This document shows positions 1 to 9,046 of a DNA stretch of 64,000 nt, one piece after another (the stretch's first letter is position 1; each line of letters begins with the position of its first letter). The stretch is from Candidatus Hydrogenedens terephthalaticus JGI OTU-1. Its GTDB lineage: Bacteria; Hydrogenedentota; Hydrogenedentia; Hydrogenedentales; Hydrogenedentaceae. The translations under genes and the position numbers were made by a program. The stretch is taken from the NCBI GenBank assembly GCA_000493945.1, contig AWNW01000005.1, positions 22,203 to 86,202 on the forward strand, written 5' to 3'. The notes beneath the pieces are model-generated. The model was given only the letters and a program-made list of their open reading frames with translations. It ran no database searches and was not told the DNA's origin.

Positions 1-1387
1 CGGGTAAGAAACTGGTAACACCTAAGGAGGGACCCCGTGGAATAATAGTTGCTTTGTGTATAGGGTCGGCATCGGGCAACAAACGACCGATTAAGACATG
101 CCCTGCTTCGTGATATGCCGTTTGTAATTTTTCTTTTGCACTTAACACCAAACTCCTTCGAGCAGGGCCCATTAAAACACGGTCTTTGGCATCTTCAAAA
201 TCAATCATACTCACTTTTTCTTTATTCCGTCTTGCTGCGAGTAATGCTGCTTCGTTTACCATATTTGCAAGGTCGGCTCCTGAAAAACCAGGGGTGCTTC
301 TTGCTAATACTTCAAGGTCAACATCATCATCCATAGGTACTTTCTGATTTCGTATATGTACTTCTAATATTTGTTTTCTACCACGGACATCGGGATTTGC
401 TACCACAATCTGACGGTCAAATCGTCCTGGACGAAGTAAAGCCCTATCCAGTACATCCGGGCGATTTGTTGCAGCCATTAAAATAACACCCTCATTACTA
501 TTAAAGCCATCCATCTCTACCAACAATTGATTCAATGTCTGCTCTCTTTCATCATGTCCGCCACCTAATCCAGCACCTCTTTGTCTTCCTACTGCATCAA
601 TTTCATCAATAAAAATGATACAGGGTGCATTTTTATATCCCTGCTGGAACAAATCCCGCACACGACTTGCCCCTACACCCACAAACATTTCTACGAAATC
701 GGAGCCACTGATACTAAAAAATGGAACATTCGCTTCACCTGCCACAGCACGGGCTAATAAGGTTTTCCCGGAACCCGGAGGACCTACTAATAAAACGCCC
801 CTTGGGATTCTGCCACCCAGTCGGGAAAACTTTTTGGGGTCTTTTAAGTATTCTACAATTTCTTTTAATTCCTCTTTTGCTTCATCTACACCGGCTACAT
901 CATTAAAAGTGACTACTTTATCGCTCTGATTAACCAAACGCGCACGACTTTTTCCGAATGATAGTGCTTTGTTACTGCCGCCCTGGACCTGTCTGAACAT
1001 TAGAAACCAGAACAACCCCATAATAATGAGCAAGGGTAGAACATTAATTAAAATCCCTTGCCACAACGGATTATCTGTTTCATATTTATATATAACCCCT
1101 TGTTGTTCTAACTGTTCTTTCCATTCTTCCTTAAAATTATCTGTATTAAACTGAATTTTTTTCTGCCCTTCTACCTCATTTTTCAATTCTGCATATACTT
1201 GTTTAAGGTTATTCCCCGACTCACGAATAGTTACCGTTTTAATATTCCCCTGTTGTAGTTGTTGCACAAAATCGGGTTCAAGAAGTTCTTTGCGAGGTCC
1301 TCTCACTTTTGAGAAATTGGACAGCACAAGAACCATTATAATCAAAAAGACTACCCATAATGATATTTGCTTTAAAAAACTATTCAT
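1..1387 (-). CDS. ftsH: ATP-dependent zinc metalloprotease FtsH (5' part; runs off the window)
   Basis: Membrane-anchored AAA+ protease that degrades misfolded membrane and short-lived cytosolic proteins. The frame is open from the ATG at 1387 to the window edge, giving about 462 residues. An N-terminal TM helix (residues about 8-24) is followed by a periplasmic segment and a second TM near 105-125. The AAA+ module has Walker A GPPGSGKT (202-209), Walker B IIFIDEID and the SRH with ATNRPD and RPGRFDR. The zinc site HEAGH is at 426-430, so the protease domain has begun and only its C-terminal part lies outside. It is transcribed divergently from mreB. All catalytic residues visible here are intact, and identification is secure. 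Confidence 0.97.
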   Translation of the reverse strand, partial: MNSFLKQISLWVVFLIIMVLVLSNFSKVRGPRKELLEPDFVQQLQQGNIKTVTIRESGNNLKQVYAELKNEVEGQKKIQFNTDNFKEEWKEQLEQQGVIYKYETDNPLWQGILINVLPLLIIMGLFWFLMFRQVQGGSNKALSFGKSRARLVNQSDKVVTFNDVAGVDEAKEELKEIVEYLKDPKKFSRLGGRIPRGVLLVGPPGSGKTLLARAVAGEANVPFFSISGSDFVEMFVGVGASRVRDLFQQGYKNAPCIIFIDEIDAVGRQRGAGLGGGHDEREQTLNQLLVEMDGFNSNEGVILMAATNRPDVLDRALLRPGRFDRQIVVANPDVRGRKQILEVHIRNQKVPMDDDVDLEVLARSTPGFSGADLANMVNEAALLAARRNKEKVSMIDFEDAKDRVLMGPARRSLVLSAKEKLQTAYHEAGHVLIGRLLPDADPIHKATIIPRGPSLGVTSFLP

Positions 1388-1735
1388 TCAAACACAAAAC
1401 CTTTGTAAATCTTTAATTATTCTAATATTAAACGAAAAATTTCAATAAATTAATGACGAAATATTGGACTTTATATCACAAAATAGCCATTATATATCTT
1501 ACATATATGATAACAAATATATCCTGATAAAACAATTCTTTAAAATTTGTTATTTCCTGATATAAGTTGTTTTAACAATATAATCAATACCAAAATTAAT
1601 TTTCTGTGCAAATTAAATTATAAATACAATTACAAAAAACTTTACAATTTTGTTATAATAAAACCTTAAATTTCATAGTCTCTATTCTCTTATATCGTAA
1701 TTCTCAACAAAACAAAAAATTAGGAGAAAAATCCT
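1388..1735. other. Divergent intergenic region between ftsH and mreB
   Basis: This very AT-rich 348-bp gap separates two divergently transcribed genes, so it must hold both promoters. I see a plausible mreB promoter near its right end (listed separately). I see no convincing ftsH promoter, no hairpin terminator and no small ORF with a good ribosome site. Confidence 0.6.
1630..1659 (+). promoter_or_regulatory. Candidate sigma-70 promoter of the mreB operon
   Basis: A perfect -10 box TATAAT (1654-1659) is preceded by TTACAA (1630-1635) with an 18-bp spacer. Transcription would start near 1666, about 70 bp before the mreB GTG. The -35 match is partial and the region is AT-rich, so chance matches are possible. 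Confidence 0.4.
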
Positions 1736-2764
1736 GTGTTAGAAATGGTACGACAAATACCGTGGTTATTTTCCCACGATATGGCAATAGATTTGGGGAC
1801 AGCCAATACACTTGTTTATGTGAAAGGACAGGGCATTGTTTTAAGTGAACCTTCCGTTGTAGCAATTAATAAAGATACAGGAAGGGTTCGTGCGGTAGGT
1901 AATGAAGCCAAAAATATGATAGGCCGCACTCCGGGCAATATTGTAGCCATTCGTCCTATGAAAGATGGTGTTATAGCAGACTTTGAAACGACCCAGCAAA
2001 TGCTTCGATATTTTATACAGAAGGTTCATAACCGTCGTAGACTTATTTGGCCTCGTGTGGCAGTAGGTGTTCCTTCGGGCATAACAGCCGTAGAGCGAAG
2101 AGCGGTAACAGAAAGTGCCATGCAAGCCGGTGCTAAGAAGGTATACATCATTGAAGAGCCTATGGCAGCGGCAATTGGTGCGGGGCTTCCTGTCCATGAA
2201 CCTCAAGGAAGTATGATTGTAGATATCGGAGGGGGAACAACTGAAGTAGCTGTAATTTCTTTAGGGGGTATTGTTTTTTCGAAGTCTGTCCGTACTGCGG
2301 GCGATGAAATGGACCAGGCTATTATTAATCACATGAAACGCTCGTATAATATGATGATTGGAGAACGGACAGCAGAAGAAATAAAAATTGCTATCGGGTC
2401 TGCTTTTCCTTTGAAGCAAGAACTTGAATTACAGGTAAAAGGTAGAGACCAGGTAATGGGATTGCCTCGAATTATTACAATCACATCTGAGGAAATCCGG
2501 GAGTCTTTAAAAGACCCTGTCAGCCAGATTATAGAGGCTGTTCGTTTCACGCTTGAACGAACACCCCCTGAATTGTCAGCAGATATTGTGGACCGTGGCG
2601 TTGTACTCGCCGGGGGTGGTGCTCTCTTAAGAGGATTAGACCAATTGCTTTCTAAAGAAACAGGGCTTCATGTGTCTATTGCAGAAGACCCTCTCTCAGC
2701 AGTCGTGCTTGGCGGAGGAAAATTCCTCGAAGAATTGAAAAATTATCCAGAAGAAAAACTTTAA
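1736..2764 (+). CDS. mreB: Rod shape-determining actin homologue MreB
   Basis: Actin-fold ATPase that forms membrane-associated filaments guiding elongasome peptidoglycan synthesis. The 342 aa match the usual family length. Phosphate-1 loop DLGTANT lies at 19-25, phosphate-2 DIGGGTTE around 163-170 and the adenosine motif LAGGGALLRG around 290. The GTG start at 1736 is supported by AGGAG at 1722-1726 with 9-bp spacing; an ATG four codons in (MVRQIPW) is an alternative. It is the first gene of mreB-mreC-mreD-mrdA-rodA-rng, the classical rod-complex order. Nothing unusual was seen in the protein. Confidence 0.98.
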   Translation: MLEMVRQIPWLFSHDMAIDLGTANTLVYVKGQGIVLSEPSVVAINKDTGRVRAVGNEAKNMIGRTPGNIVAIRPMKDGVIADFETTQQMLRYFIQKVHNRRRLIWPRVAVGVPSGITAVERRAVTESAMQAGAKKVYIIEEPMAAAIGAGLPVHEPQGSMIVDIGGGTTEVAVISLGGIVFSKSVRTAGDEMDQAIINHMKRSYNMMIGERTAEEIKIAIGSAFPLKQELELQVKGRDQVMGLPRIITITSEEIRESLKDPVSQIIEAVRFTLERTPPELSADIVDRGVVLAGGGALLRGLDQLLSKETGLHVSIAEDPLSAVVLGGGKFLEELKNYPEEKL

Positions 2765-2851
2765 TTTTGTTCGACTTATTTTTATAATATATTTCATTAG
2801 AAGTGAGAAGAGGGTAAAAAGTTTTAATATATATTAAAATCTAATTAAAAG

Positions 2852-3781
2852 ATGAATACATTGGATACATCAAAAGCATATCGGTCAACCATTATTTTTG
2901 TGGTAATATGCTTATTATGTATTATTTCTCTCCTGAGAGAAACACCTTCAACGCCTATCCGTAATTTCCTTAAACAAGGAATTTATTTAACAACCCATCC
3001 TCTCATAAGCATAAAAGCACAAACAGGAAAATTTTTGGACTATGTTGTTGCTGTGTTCTTTGAAACGGATTATTTGAAAAATGAAAATCAAACATTAAAA
3101 GAGGACATCCTTCGATTACGGTTAGCCCTTATTGAAAAAGGGGAAAGAAATTATCAATTGGAGAAAAAACTGAAAATGGCAACTCTTCCGGAGGAATGGA
3201 AGTCCTTAAAATTATTGCAAGCAAATGTTTTAGAGACTTATCAGGGAGCCTTGCGGATAGATCGCGGTTCACGAGATGGTGTTTCTGTATCCCAACCTGT
3301 AGTGGTCCCTGAAGGTGTTGTTGGTATTATAATAGAAACTTCTTTGTTCTCCTCTGTCGTTGCGACATTACATCATCGTGAATGCCGAATTGGAGCCATG
3401 ATACAACGCGAAAGATTACGCCCCTATGATGGTGTCATTTATCCCTCCGGGGATTTACGCAAAATCTGCACCATGAATTATATTGATATATATGATAAAG
3501 TTCGTGTTGGAGATTATGTAGTAACCAGTTCTGAAAGCACCTTTCCACCGGGACTGCCTATTGGGATTATTCAGGCAATTCATGAGTCGGGAACACTGTG
3601 GAAAAGTGCCGATATAACACCCATAGTAGACCCGTATAAATTGGATTGCGTTTTTATTATACTCGACAAAATAGACCCATTGAATATTGCAGATTTTGAT
3701 AATGCCCATATTAGTGAAGGGAAAATATATAATGAGAAAACAGAATCACAAACTCCAATACAGGAATTATTAGCACCCTAA
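2852..3781 (+). CDS. mreC: Rod shape-determining protein MreC
   Basis: Bitopic membrane protein of the elongasome that links MreB/MreD to the PBP2-RodA synthase and activates it. The 309 aa contain one N-terminal TM (about 13-28), a periplasmic coiled coil (about 70-108, rich in Leu/Glu/Lys heptads) and the MreC beta-domain to about 275. Motifs are typical of the family, for example RIDRGSRDGV and VVVPEGVVG. It follows mreB after 87 bp, an interval containing an 18-bp AT-only palindrome (2822-2839), and precedes mreD by 15 bp. The C-terminal tail of about 25 residues is polar and probably disordered. Confidence 0.95.
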   Translation: MNTLDTSKAYRSTIIFVVICLLCIISLLRETPSTPIRNFLKQGIYLTTHPLISIKAQTGKFLDYVVAVFFETDYLKNENQTLKEDILRLRLALIEKGERNYQLEKKLKMATLPEEWKSLKLLQANVLETYQGALRIDRGSRDGVSVSQPVVVPEGVVGIIIETSLFSSVVATLHHRECRIGAMIQRERLRPYDGVIYPSGDLRKICTMNYIDIYDKVRVGDYVVTSSESTFPPGLPIGIIQAIHESGTLWKSADITPIVDPYKLDCVFIILDKIDPLNIADFDNAHISEGKIYNEKTESQTPIQELLAP

Positions 3782-3796
3782 TAAGAGTCTTAATCC

Positions 3797-4312
3797 ATGA
3801 ACATTAATCATATTATCTGGATAATAATTGTTCTAATCCTCTCTGTATTGCAAACCGGCTGGCCGGACATATTGAGGATTCAGGGGGTAACTCCTGACCT
3901 TGGATTGATTATGGTAATTTATTTTGCTTTATTCTATGGTGAAGAGCGGGCTATGTTTACAGGTTTATTTGCCGGGATATATCAGGATATTGCAAGTAAT
4001 ACGGCACTGGGACATCATATCCTCTGTCTTGTGATTACAGGTTTTATTTTTGGTAAATTATCCGGGCGGTTAATCAGTGAGCATCCTGCTATTAAATCGG
4101 CATTAGTCTTTGGTGGGGCTGTTTTACACGGCATTTTGTTTAATATTATTGTTTACCTTCAGGACCCTTATACGAATCTTATTTATGTGATTTTTATAAA
4201 CACAGTGCCATCTGCTTTTTATAGTGCATTAATGACTCCTTTTGTTTTTTGGTTATTACAACAAATTTTCCGATTCACAGATTTTTTCTCTGCATATTCT
4301 CCGGGCAAATGA
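3797..4312 (+). CDS. mreD: Rod shape-determining protein MreD
   Basis: Small polytopic inner-membrane protein (171 aa, five or six hydrophobic segments) of the rod complex. The sequence is poorly conserved between phyla, as is normal for MreD. Recognition rests on length, hydrophobicity, motifs such as TPDLGLIMVIYFALFYGE, and its place between mreC and the PBP2 gene. The stop codon at 4310-4312 is separated by 1 bp from the likely mrdA ATG at 4314, implying translational coupling. Confidence 0.9.
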   Translation: MNINHIIWIIIVLILSVLQTGWPDILRIQGVTPDLGLIMVIYFALFYGEERAMFTGLFAGIYQDIASNTALGHHILCLVITGFIFGKLSGRLISEHPAIKSALVFGGAVLHGILFNIIVYLQDPYTNLIYVIFINTVPSAFYSALMTPFVFWLLQQIFRFTDFFSAYSPGK

Positions 4313-4313
4313 T

Positions 4314-6260
4314 ATGAGTATGAACCATGTGACACAAAAGAATTTTTTTTATCGCTTCTCATTGGTTATATTCCTTGTAATTTTTAGTATGGCAATTCTC
4401 ATATTCCGTTTGTGGACAATACAGGTGCGAGATGCGGAACTTTATCGAGAAAAGGCAGAAAATAATCGTATCTGGCCCCAACGGATGAAAGCCGACCGTG
4501 GAAAAATACTTACAAAAGATGGAACTATTTTGGCAGATAATCGCCCTTCAGCAGATGTTATATTTGTTCCCGGAGATTGTCCGTCAAACCGATATAAAAA
4601 TGTTGCGGAGACTTTAGAAAAACTTATTAATGTTCCTTCTTTCTGGATTTTAGAACAAGTTGAAAATTTCAAAGCAGAACCTTTTACGCAAATAACACTC
4701 AAAAGAGATATATCTCGTTCTGATTGGATACGGATTGAGGAAAATAATTTTCAACTTCCTGGGGTATATGTTACTGTTCAACCCCAAAGAAGATACCCAT
4801 TAGGAAATACGGCGGGTCAGATTATCGGATATATTAATGAGACGAACCGTGATGAACTGGTTTTATATGAAGGGAGGTATTTTCCTGGCGATTTCATTGG
4901 AAGGAGTGGAATTGAACGGTATTATGAAAATATTCTCAAAGGAACTGATGGATATATGACTGTTACAAAATATGCATCGGGAAGACCTCAATTACGCACA
5001 GACCGCTATGGAAATCTGCTACTTGTCCGAAAAGATACACGAGGGCACTTACTAACTGAAGAGGCAGGGCTTCGTCAATTGCCAACGCCAGGGAAAAACC
5101 TTGTATTAACTCTGGATATTGAACTTCAAAAACTCTGCGAGAATTTGCTTGCAAGCCAACCGGGTTCTATAGTTGTTTTAGACGCAGACACAGGAGCCGT
5201 TTTGGCAATGGCAAGCAGTCCCAATTATGACCCGAATATATTTGTTACTAAAGGGAAAGATGCCGAAAGACTTGAACTTCTACTGAATAAACAACCCAAT
5301 CGAATGACAAATCGTGCTATAAGCGAACAATATCCGCCCGGCTCGGTATTTAAGGTATTTCTTGCTGCAACCGCTCTTGAAAAAGGGGTTATTACTCCCA
5401 AAACAACCTTTTTCTGTCCGGGGGCTTTTAAAATTGGTGGAACGGGTAGAGAATGGAAATGCTGGAAGAAGTATGGACATGGATCGGTTACTGTTCGTGA
5501 AGCCCTTGCTTATTCCTGTGATGTATTTTTTTATAATGTGGGGCTTAAATTGGGAGTTGATGCTATATCGGAGTATTGTCATAAAATAGGTCTGGGTGAA
5601 AAAACAGGTATTGATTTGCCGGGAGAGGTTCCGGGGCTCATTCCAGATCGTGTATGGAAAGCAAAAATAAATGCTCATAAACCTGTATGGGAACAAAAAT
5701 GGTACCCGGGGGATACCGTAAATTTGAGTATCGGACAGGGAAGTTGTGCCACAACACCATTACAAAACGCTGTATTGATGGCAACTATTATTAATGGGGG
5801 ACATCGAATTTATCCTCATCTAAATGCTGATTTTGTCCCACCTCAACCTGAAGAACAGATATTTTCAAAGAAGACATTAGAAACAGTTATAGATGGAATG
5901 AGACTTTGTGTTGAATCCATAGGGGAAGCAAGAGCAGGAACAGGCAAACTTGCCAAAGTTGATGGAATTACTGTTATCGGGAAAACGGGTTCTGCTCAAA
6001 TTATGTCATTAGAACATCATAAGAAATACAAAAGTGAAGAAGAAATCCCATGGGAAATGAGAGACCATGCATGGTTTGTAGCAGGGGTCACAGATAAAAA
6101 ACCTAAAATAGCCCTTTGCATACTTGTAGAACACGGACATCACGGTTCTTCTGCGGCGGCGCCCTTAGCACAAAAAGTCATTCATTTTTTCTATAACCGT
6201 GAACCTAAACAAGATATTCAATTGATAGCCCAAGAATCAATAGGAAGGATTCAACATTGA
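4314..6260 (+). CDS. mrdA: Penicillin-binding protein 2 (elongasome DD-transpeptidase)
   Basis: Class B PBP that cross-links peptidoglycan during elongation, working with RodA as the glycosyltransferase. From the ATG at 4314 it is 648 aa. An upstream in-frame ATG at 4242 lies inside mreD and gives a non-conserved extension, so I prefer 4314. An N-terminal TM (about 13-33) is followed by the pedestal/dimerisation region and the transpeptidase domain. The catalytic SVFK motif has nucleophile Ser344 and Lys347; the second motif is SCD (401-403); KTG is at 557-559. All active-site motifs are intact. The gene overlaps rodA by 4 bp. Confidence 0.96.
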   Translation: MSMNHVTQKNFFYRFSLVIFLVIFSMAILIFRLWTIQVRDAELYREKAENNRIWPQRMKADRGKILTKDGTILADNRPSADVIFVPGDCPSNRYKNVAETLEKLINVPSFWILEQVENFKAEPFTQITLKRDISRSDWIRIEENNFQLPGVYVTVQPQRRYPLGNTAGQIIGYINETNRDELVLYEGRYFPGDFIGRSGIERYYENILKGTDGYMTVTKYASGRPQLRTDRYGNLLLVRKDTRGHLLTEEAGLRQLPTPGKNLVLTLDIELQKLCENLLASQPGSIVVLDADTGAVLAMASSPNYDPNIFVTKGKDAERLELLLNKQPNRMTNRAISEQYPPGSVFKVFLAATALEKGVITPKTTFFCPGAFKIGGTGREWKCWKKYGHGSVTVREALAYSCDVFFYNVGLKLGVDAISEYCHKIGLGEKTGIDLPGEVPGLIPDRVWKAKINAHKPVWEQKWYPGDTVNLSIGQGSCATTPLQNAVLMATIINGGHRIYPHLNADFVPPQPEEQIFSKKTLETVIDGMRLCVESIGEARAGTGKLAKVDGITVIGKTGSAQIMSLEHHKKYKSEEEIPWEMRDHAWFVAGVTDKKPKIALCILVEHGHHGSSAAAPLAQKVIHFFYNREPKQDIQLIAQESIGRIQH

Positions 6261-7477
6261 GTTCTATAGAAAATATAACTCATCCACCTAAAATACAGTT
6301 CGAAATTGAGGACAGTGGTATACATATTATAAACTGGCGGAGATTAAATCGTATTGACCCTATTCTTTTTTTATTGATGTTGATTCTGGTTGTAATAGGT
6401 TGGGTTAATATGTATAGTGCCAGTCAAAATGAAGATTATTCCTATTTTGTAAAGCATGTTTCGATTTTTTTTATAAGCCTTCCTATTTTGTTCTTTATCA
6501 CAATGATTGATTACCGAATTATAATTGCTTTTGCACCGCTTTTTTATTCTTTTTCCATTTTACTTCTTGTCGTCGTACTATTTTTTGGTGTTCAGGCAAA
6601 AGGAAGTGAGCGATGGATACCCGTGGGACCTATACGATTTCAACCTTCAGAGATAAATAAAATTATAATTGTACTTACACTCACATGGTATTTTGGGAAA
6701 ATTGGCGATAATATAAAAAAACTCCATTGGTATATATTAACTTTTATAATCTCTGGAGTTCCTATTATTCTAATTTTTTTGCAACCGAACCTTGGGACTG
6801 CGATGTGTATTATTCCTATTACGATGATAATGCTATGGATTGCAGGTTGTAAAGTGTGGCATTGGTTAGCAACTATTCTTGCGGGCGTTATCTTAATGGG
6901 CTTTGTTTTCTTTGAAGTGAATAGTCTTACACCCGAACAAATACAAGCGGGAGAACATCCTGACTTTTTACCCCTTAAACCGCATCAACTGATGCGGATT
7001 TATACATTTTTTAATCCCGAGGCAGATATACAAGGTGGAGGATGGCAAACCTATCAAAGCAGAATTACCATCGGAAGTGGTGGGATTAACGGAAAAGGAT
7101 TTCGTCAGGGAACTCAAACTCGATTAAAATACCTGCCTGAACATCATACAGATTTTATTTTTTCACTATTTGCCGAAGAACATGGTTTTTATAAATCTGC
7201 ACTACTTATTGTTTTATACGGATTATTTCTTCTTCGATGTTTACATCTTGCCATAAATGCAACGGAATTGAAAGGAAAGTTGTTAATTACAGGGATTACT
7301 ATTATATTCTTGTTTCATATTTTTATAAACATTGCTATTACTATGGGAATACTTCCTGTAACTGGGTTGCCCTTGCCTTTTCTAAGTTGGGGTCGTTCTT
7401 TTTACCTCACTTGTATAACAGGTATAGGTTTAATATATAGTGTTCCACGGGAAAAATCATATTTATTTTCAGGATAA
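6257..7477 (+). CDS. rodA: SEDS peptidoglycan glycosyltransferase RodA
   Basis: Polytopic membrane polymerase (406 aa, about ten TM segments) that extends glycan strands from lipid II with PBP2. It starts at TTG 6257, overlapping the mrdA stop. Family motifs visible are GSERWI with FQPSEINK in the middle, the catalytic-loop region HHTDFIFSLFAEE (matching the essential Asp of E. coli RodA), and the C-terminal PVTGLPLPFLSWGRS. The usual SYGGSS at the end of that last motif reads SWGRSF here, a small deviation. The N-terminal 30 residues are cytosolic and longer than in E. coli. Confidence 0.96.
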   Translation: MSSIENITHPPKIQFEIEDSGIHIINWRRLNRIDPILFLLMLILVVIGWVNMYSASQNEDYSYFVKHVSIFFISLPILFFITMIDYRIIIAFAPLFYSFSILLLVVVLFFGVQAKGSERWIPVGPIRFQPSEINKIIIVLTLTWYFGKIGDNIKKLHWYILTFIISGVPIILIFLQPNLGTAMCIIPITMIMLWIAGCKVWHWLATILAGVILMGFVFFEVNSLTPEQIQAGEHPDFLPLKPHQLMRIYTFFNPEADIQGGGWQTYQSRITIGSGGINGKGFRQGTQTRLKYLPEHHTDFIFSLFAEEHGFYKSALLIVLYGLFLLRCLHLAINATELKGKLLITGITIIFLFHIFINIAITMGILPVTGLPLPFLSWGRSFYLTCITGIGLIYSVPREKSYLFSG

Positions 7478-7483
7478 GATACT

Positions 7484-9016
7484 ATGAAAGAATTAGTAAT
7501 TAATGTAGAACCATTAGAAACTCGCATTGCCTTATTAGAAAACCAAAAGTTAACAGAACTGATGATAGAACGGGCAGAAACTCCTTCTATTGTTGGAAAT
7601 ATTTACAAAGGGAGAGTGGACTCTATTATCCCCGGTATTCAGGCGGCATTTATAGATATAGGAATAAAGAAAAACGGTTTTTTATATGTTTCGGATATAT
7701 CTACAGATTTTGAAGATATTATTCTTGATGAAGGAATGGTGCCTCGCCCACTCCACCGAAAAACTGTAACAGGTCCACCTCGAATTCAAAATATACTCCA
7801 TACAAATCAATATCTTATGGTTCAGGTAGTTAAGGACCAAATAGGAAATAAAGGGGCAAGACTTACTACATTTATAACGATACCTGGAAGGTATGTAGTC
7901 CTCTTCCCTACTATAAATGCTACGGGTATTTCGAGGAAAATCGAATCTGAAAAGGAACGAGAGCGATTACGGAAAATTATGAATCAAATTAAACCCAAGG
8001 GAATGGGTATTGTTTTTAGAACAGCTGCAGAAAACAAACCTCGCGAAGATTTAGAAAACGATATTATGTATTTGCTTCGCGTGTGGGAAGGAGTTAACGA
8101 AAAATATCGCACTTTGAAAGGAACTGGGCTTGTACGGGAAGATTTAAATCCTATATTACGCATTATTCGAGACCGATTTACTAAAGAGATTCAACGATTG
8201 ACCATAGATAATCCTTTCCAGTATGAAAAAATTATTAACTTTCTCGACATACTTGAACCTGCACTTAAAAAAAGAGTGCGTCTTTATAAATTAAAAACAC
8301 CTATATTTGAAAAAATGAATATTGAACGGGAAATTGATAAAATTCTCCAACGAAATGTGCAACTTAAATCGGGCGGGTATATTACTATTGATTTAACAGA
8401 GGCATTAGTCGCGATTGATGTAAATACGGGTAGTTTTACAGGAAAAAAGGAATTAGAAGAAACAATCCTTCAAACAAATCTTGAAGCAGCGGAAGAAATC
8501 GCCAGGCAGGTACGTCTTCGTGATTTGAATGGGATCATTGTAATTGACTTTATTGATATGGCATTAGAACAGAACCGAAAAAAACTTTTAAATCACTTTA
8601 TTAATTTATTAAAAAATGACCGCGCAAGAATTACAGTATCTGAAATTAGTGAACTCGGTATGATAGAAATGACCCGACAGCGGTTGAAGCAAAATGTAAT
8701 TAAGACATTATCTCAACCCTGTCCTTATTGCTATGGACGCGGACATGTAAAATCTATCACAACAGTTTTATTAGACATACTTCGCAAATTAAAAAGTATG
8801 TTTGTGGTTAATAAAGAAAAAAAATTTATACTTCAAACCCATCCCGATATTGCTAAGAGATTACGCGAAGAAAATGAACCTATTCTTGAAAGTTTGCAGA
8901 AGGAATTCCAGAAAGAGATTCTTATCGAATCAGTTTCTGATTTTCATATAGAAGATTACCGAATTCTGAGTGCTCGTAATCGTTTGATATTAGAAAGCCA
9001 TATACACCGTGAATAA
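7484..9016 (+). CDS. rng: Ribonuclease G/E family endoribonuclease
   Basis: Endoribonuclease for rRNA maturation and mRNA decay, acting on single-stranded AU-rich sites. The 510 aa fit RNase G rather than the much longer RNase E. An S1-like RNA-binding domain is at about 35-125 (NIYKGRVDSIIPGIQAAFIDIG). The DNase I-like catalytic region contains VAIDVNTG and IIVIDFIDM, which supply the Mg-binding Asp residues. The zinc-link CPYCYGRG lies near 409-416. It is the last gene of the rod operon, 6 bp after rodA, a classical arrangement. Confidence 0.95.
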   Translation: MKELVINVEPLETRIALLENQKLTELMIERAETPSIVGNIYKGRVDSIIPGIQAAFIDIGIKKNGFLYVSDISTDFEDIILDEGMVPRPLHRKTVTGPPRIQNILHTNQYLMVQVVKDQIGNKGARLTTFITIPGRYVVLFPTINATGISRKIESEKERERLRKIMNQIKPKGMGIVFRTAAENKPREDLENDIMYLLRVWEGVNEKYRTLKGTGLVREDLNPILRIIRDRFTKEIQRLTIDNPFQYEKIINFLDILEPALKKRVRLYKLKTPIFEKMNIEREIDKILQRNVQLKSGGYITIDLTEALVAIDVNTGSFTGKKELEETILQTNLEAAEEIARQVRLRDLNGIIVIDFIDMALEQNRKKLLNHFINLLKNDRARITVSEISELGMIEMTRQRLKQNVIKTLSQPCPYCYGRGHVKSITTVLLDILRKLKSMFVVNKEKKFILQTHPDIAKRLREENEPILESLQKEFQKEILIESVSDFHIEDYRILSARNRLILESHIHRE

Positions 9017-9046
9017 AAAATCATTTCGAAGATAAATTGTTTTTTA

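Noticed and set aside
2822..2839. 18-bp palindrome TTTTAATATATATTAAAA between mreB and mreC as an operator
   Set aside because: It consists only of A/T in an AT-rich gap inside an operon, so chance is a sufficient explanation.
4242..4313. Upstream ATG as the mrdA start
   Set aside because: The added 24 residues are translated from mreD sequence in another frame and are not PBP2-like; ATG 4314 fits spacing after the mreD stop.
9017..9046. Bidirectional terminator between rng and the MshEN-like gene
   Set aside because: A/T runs face each other but no stable GC-containing stem can be formed.
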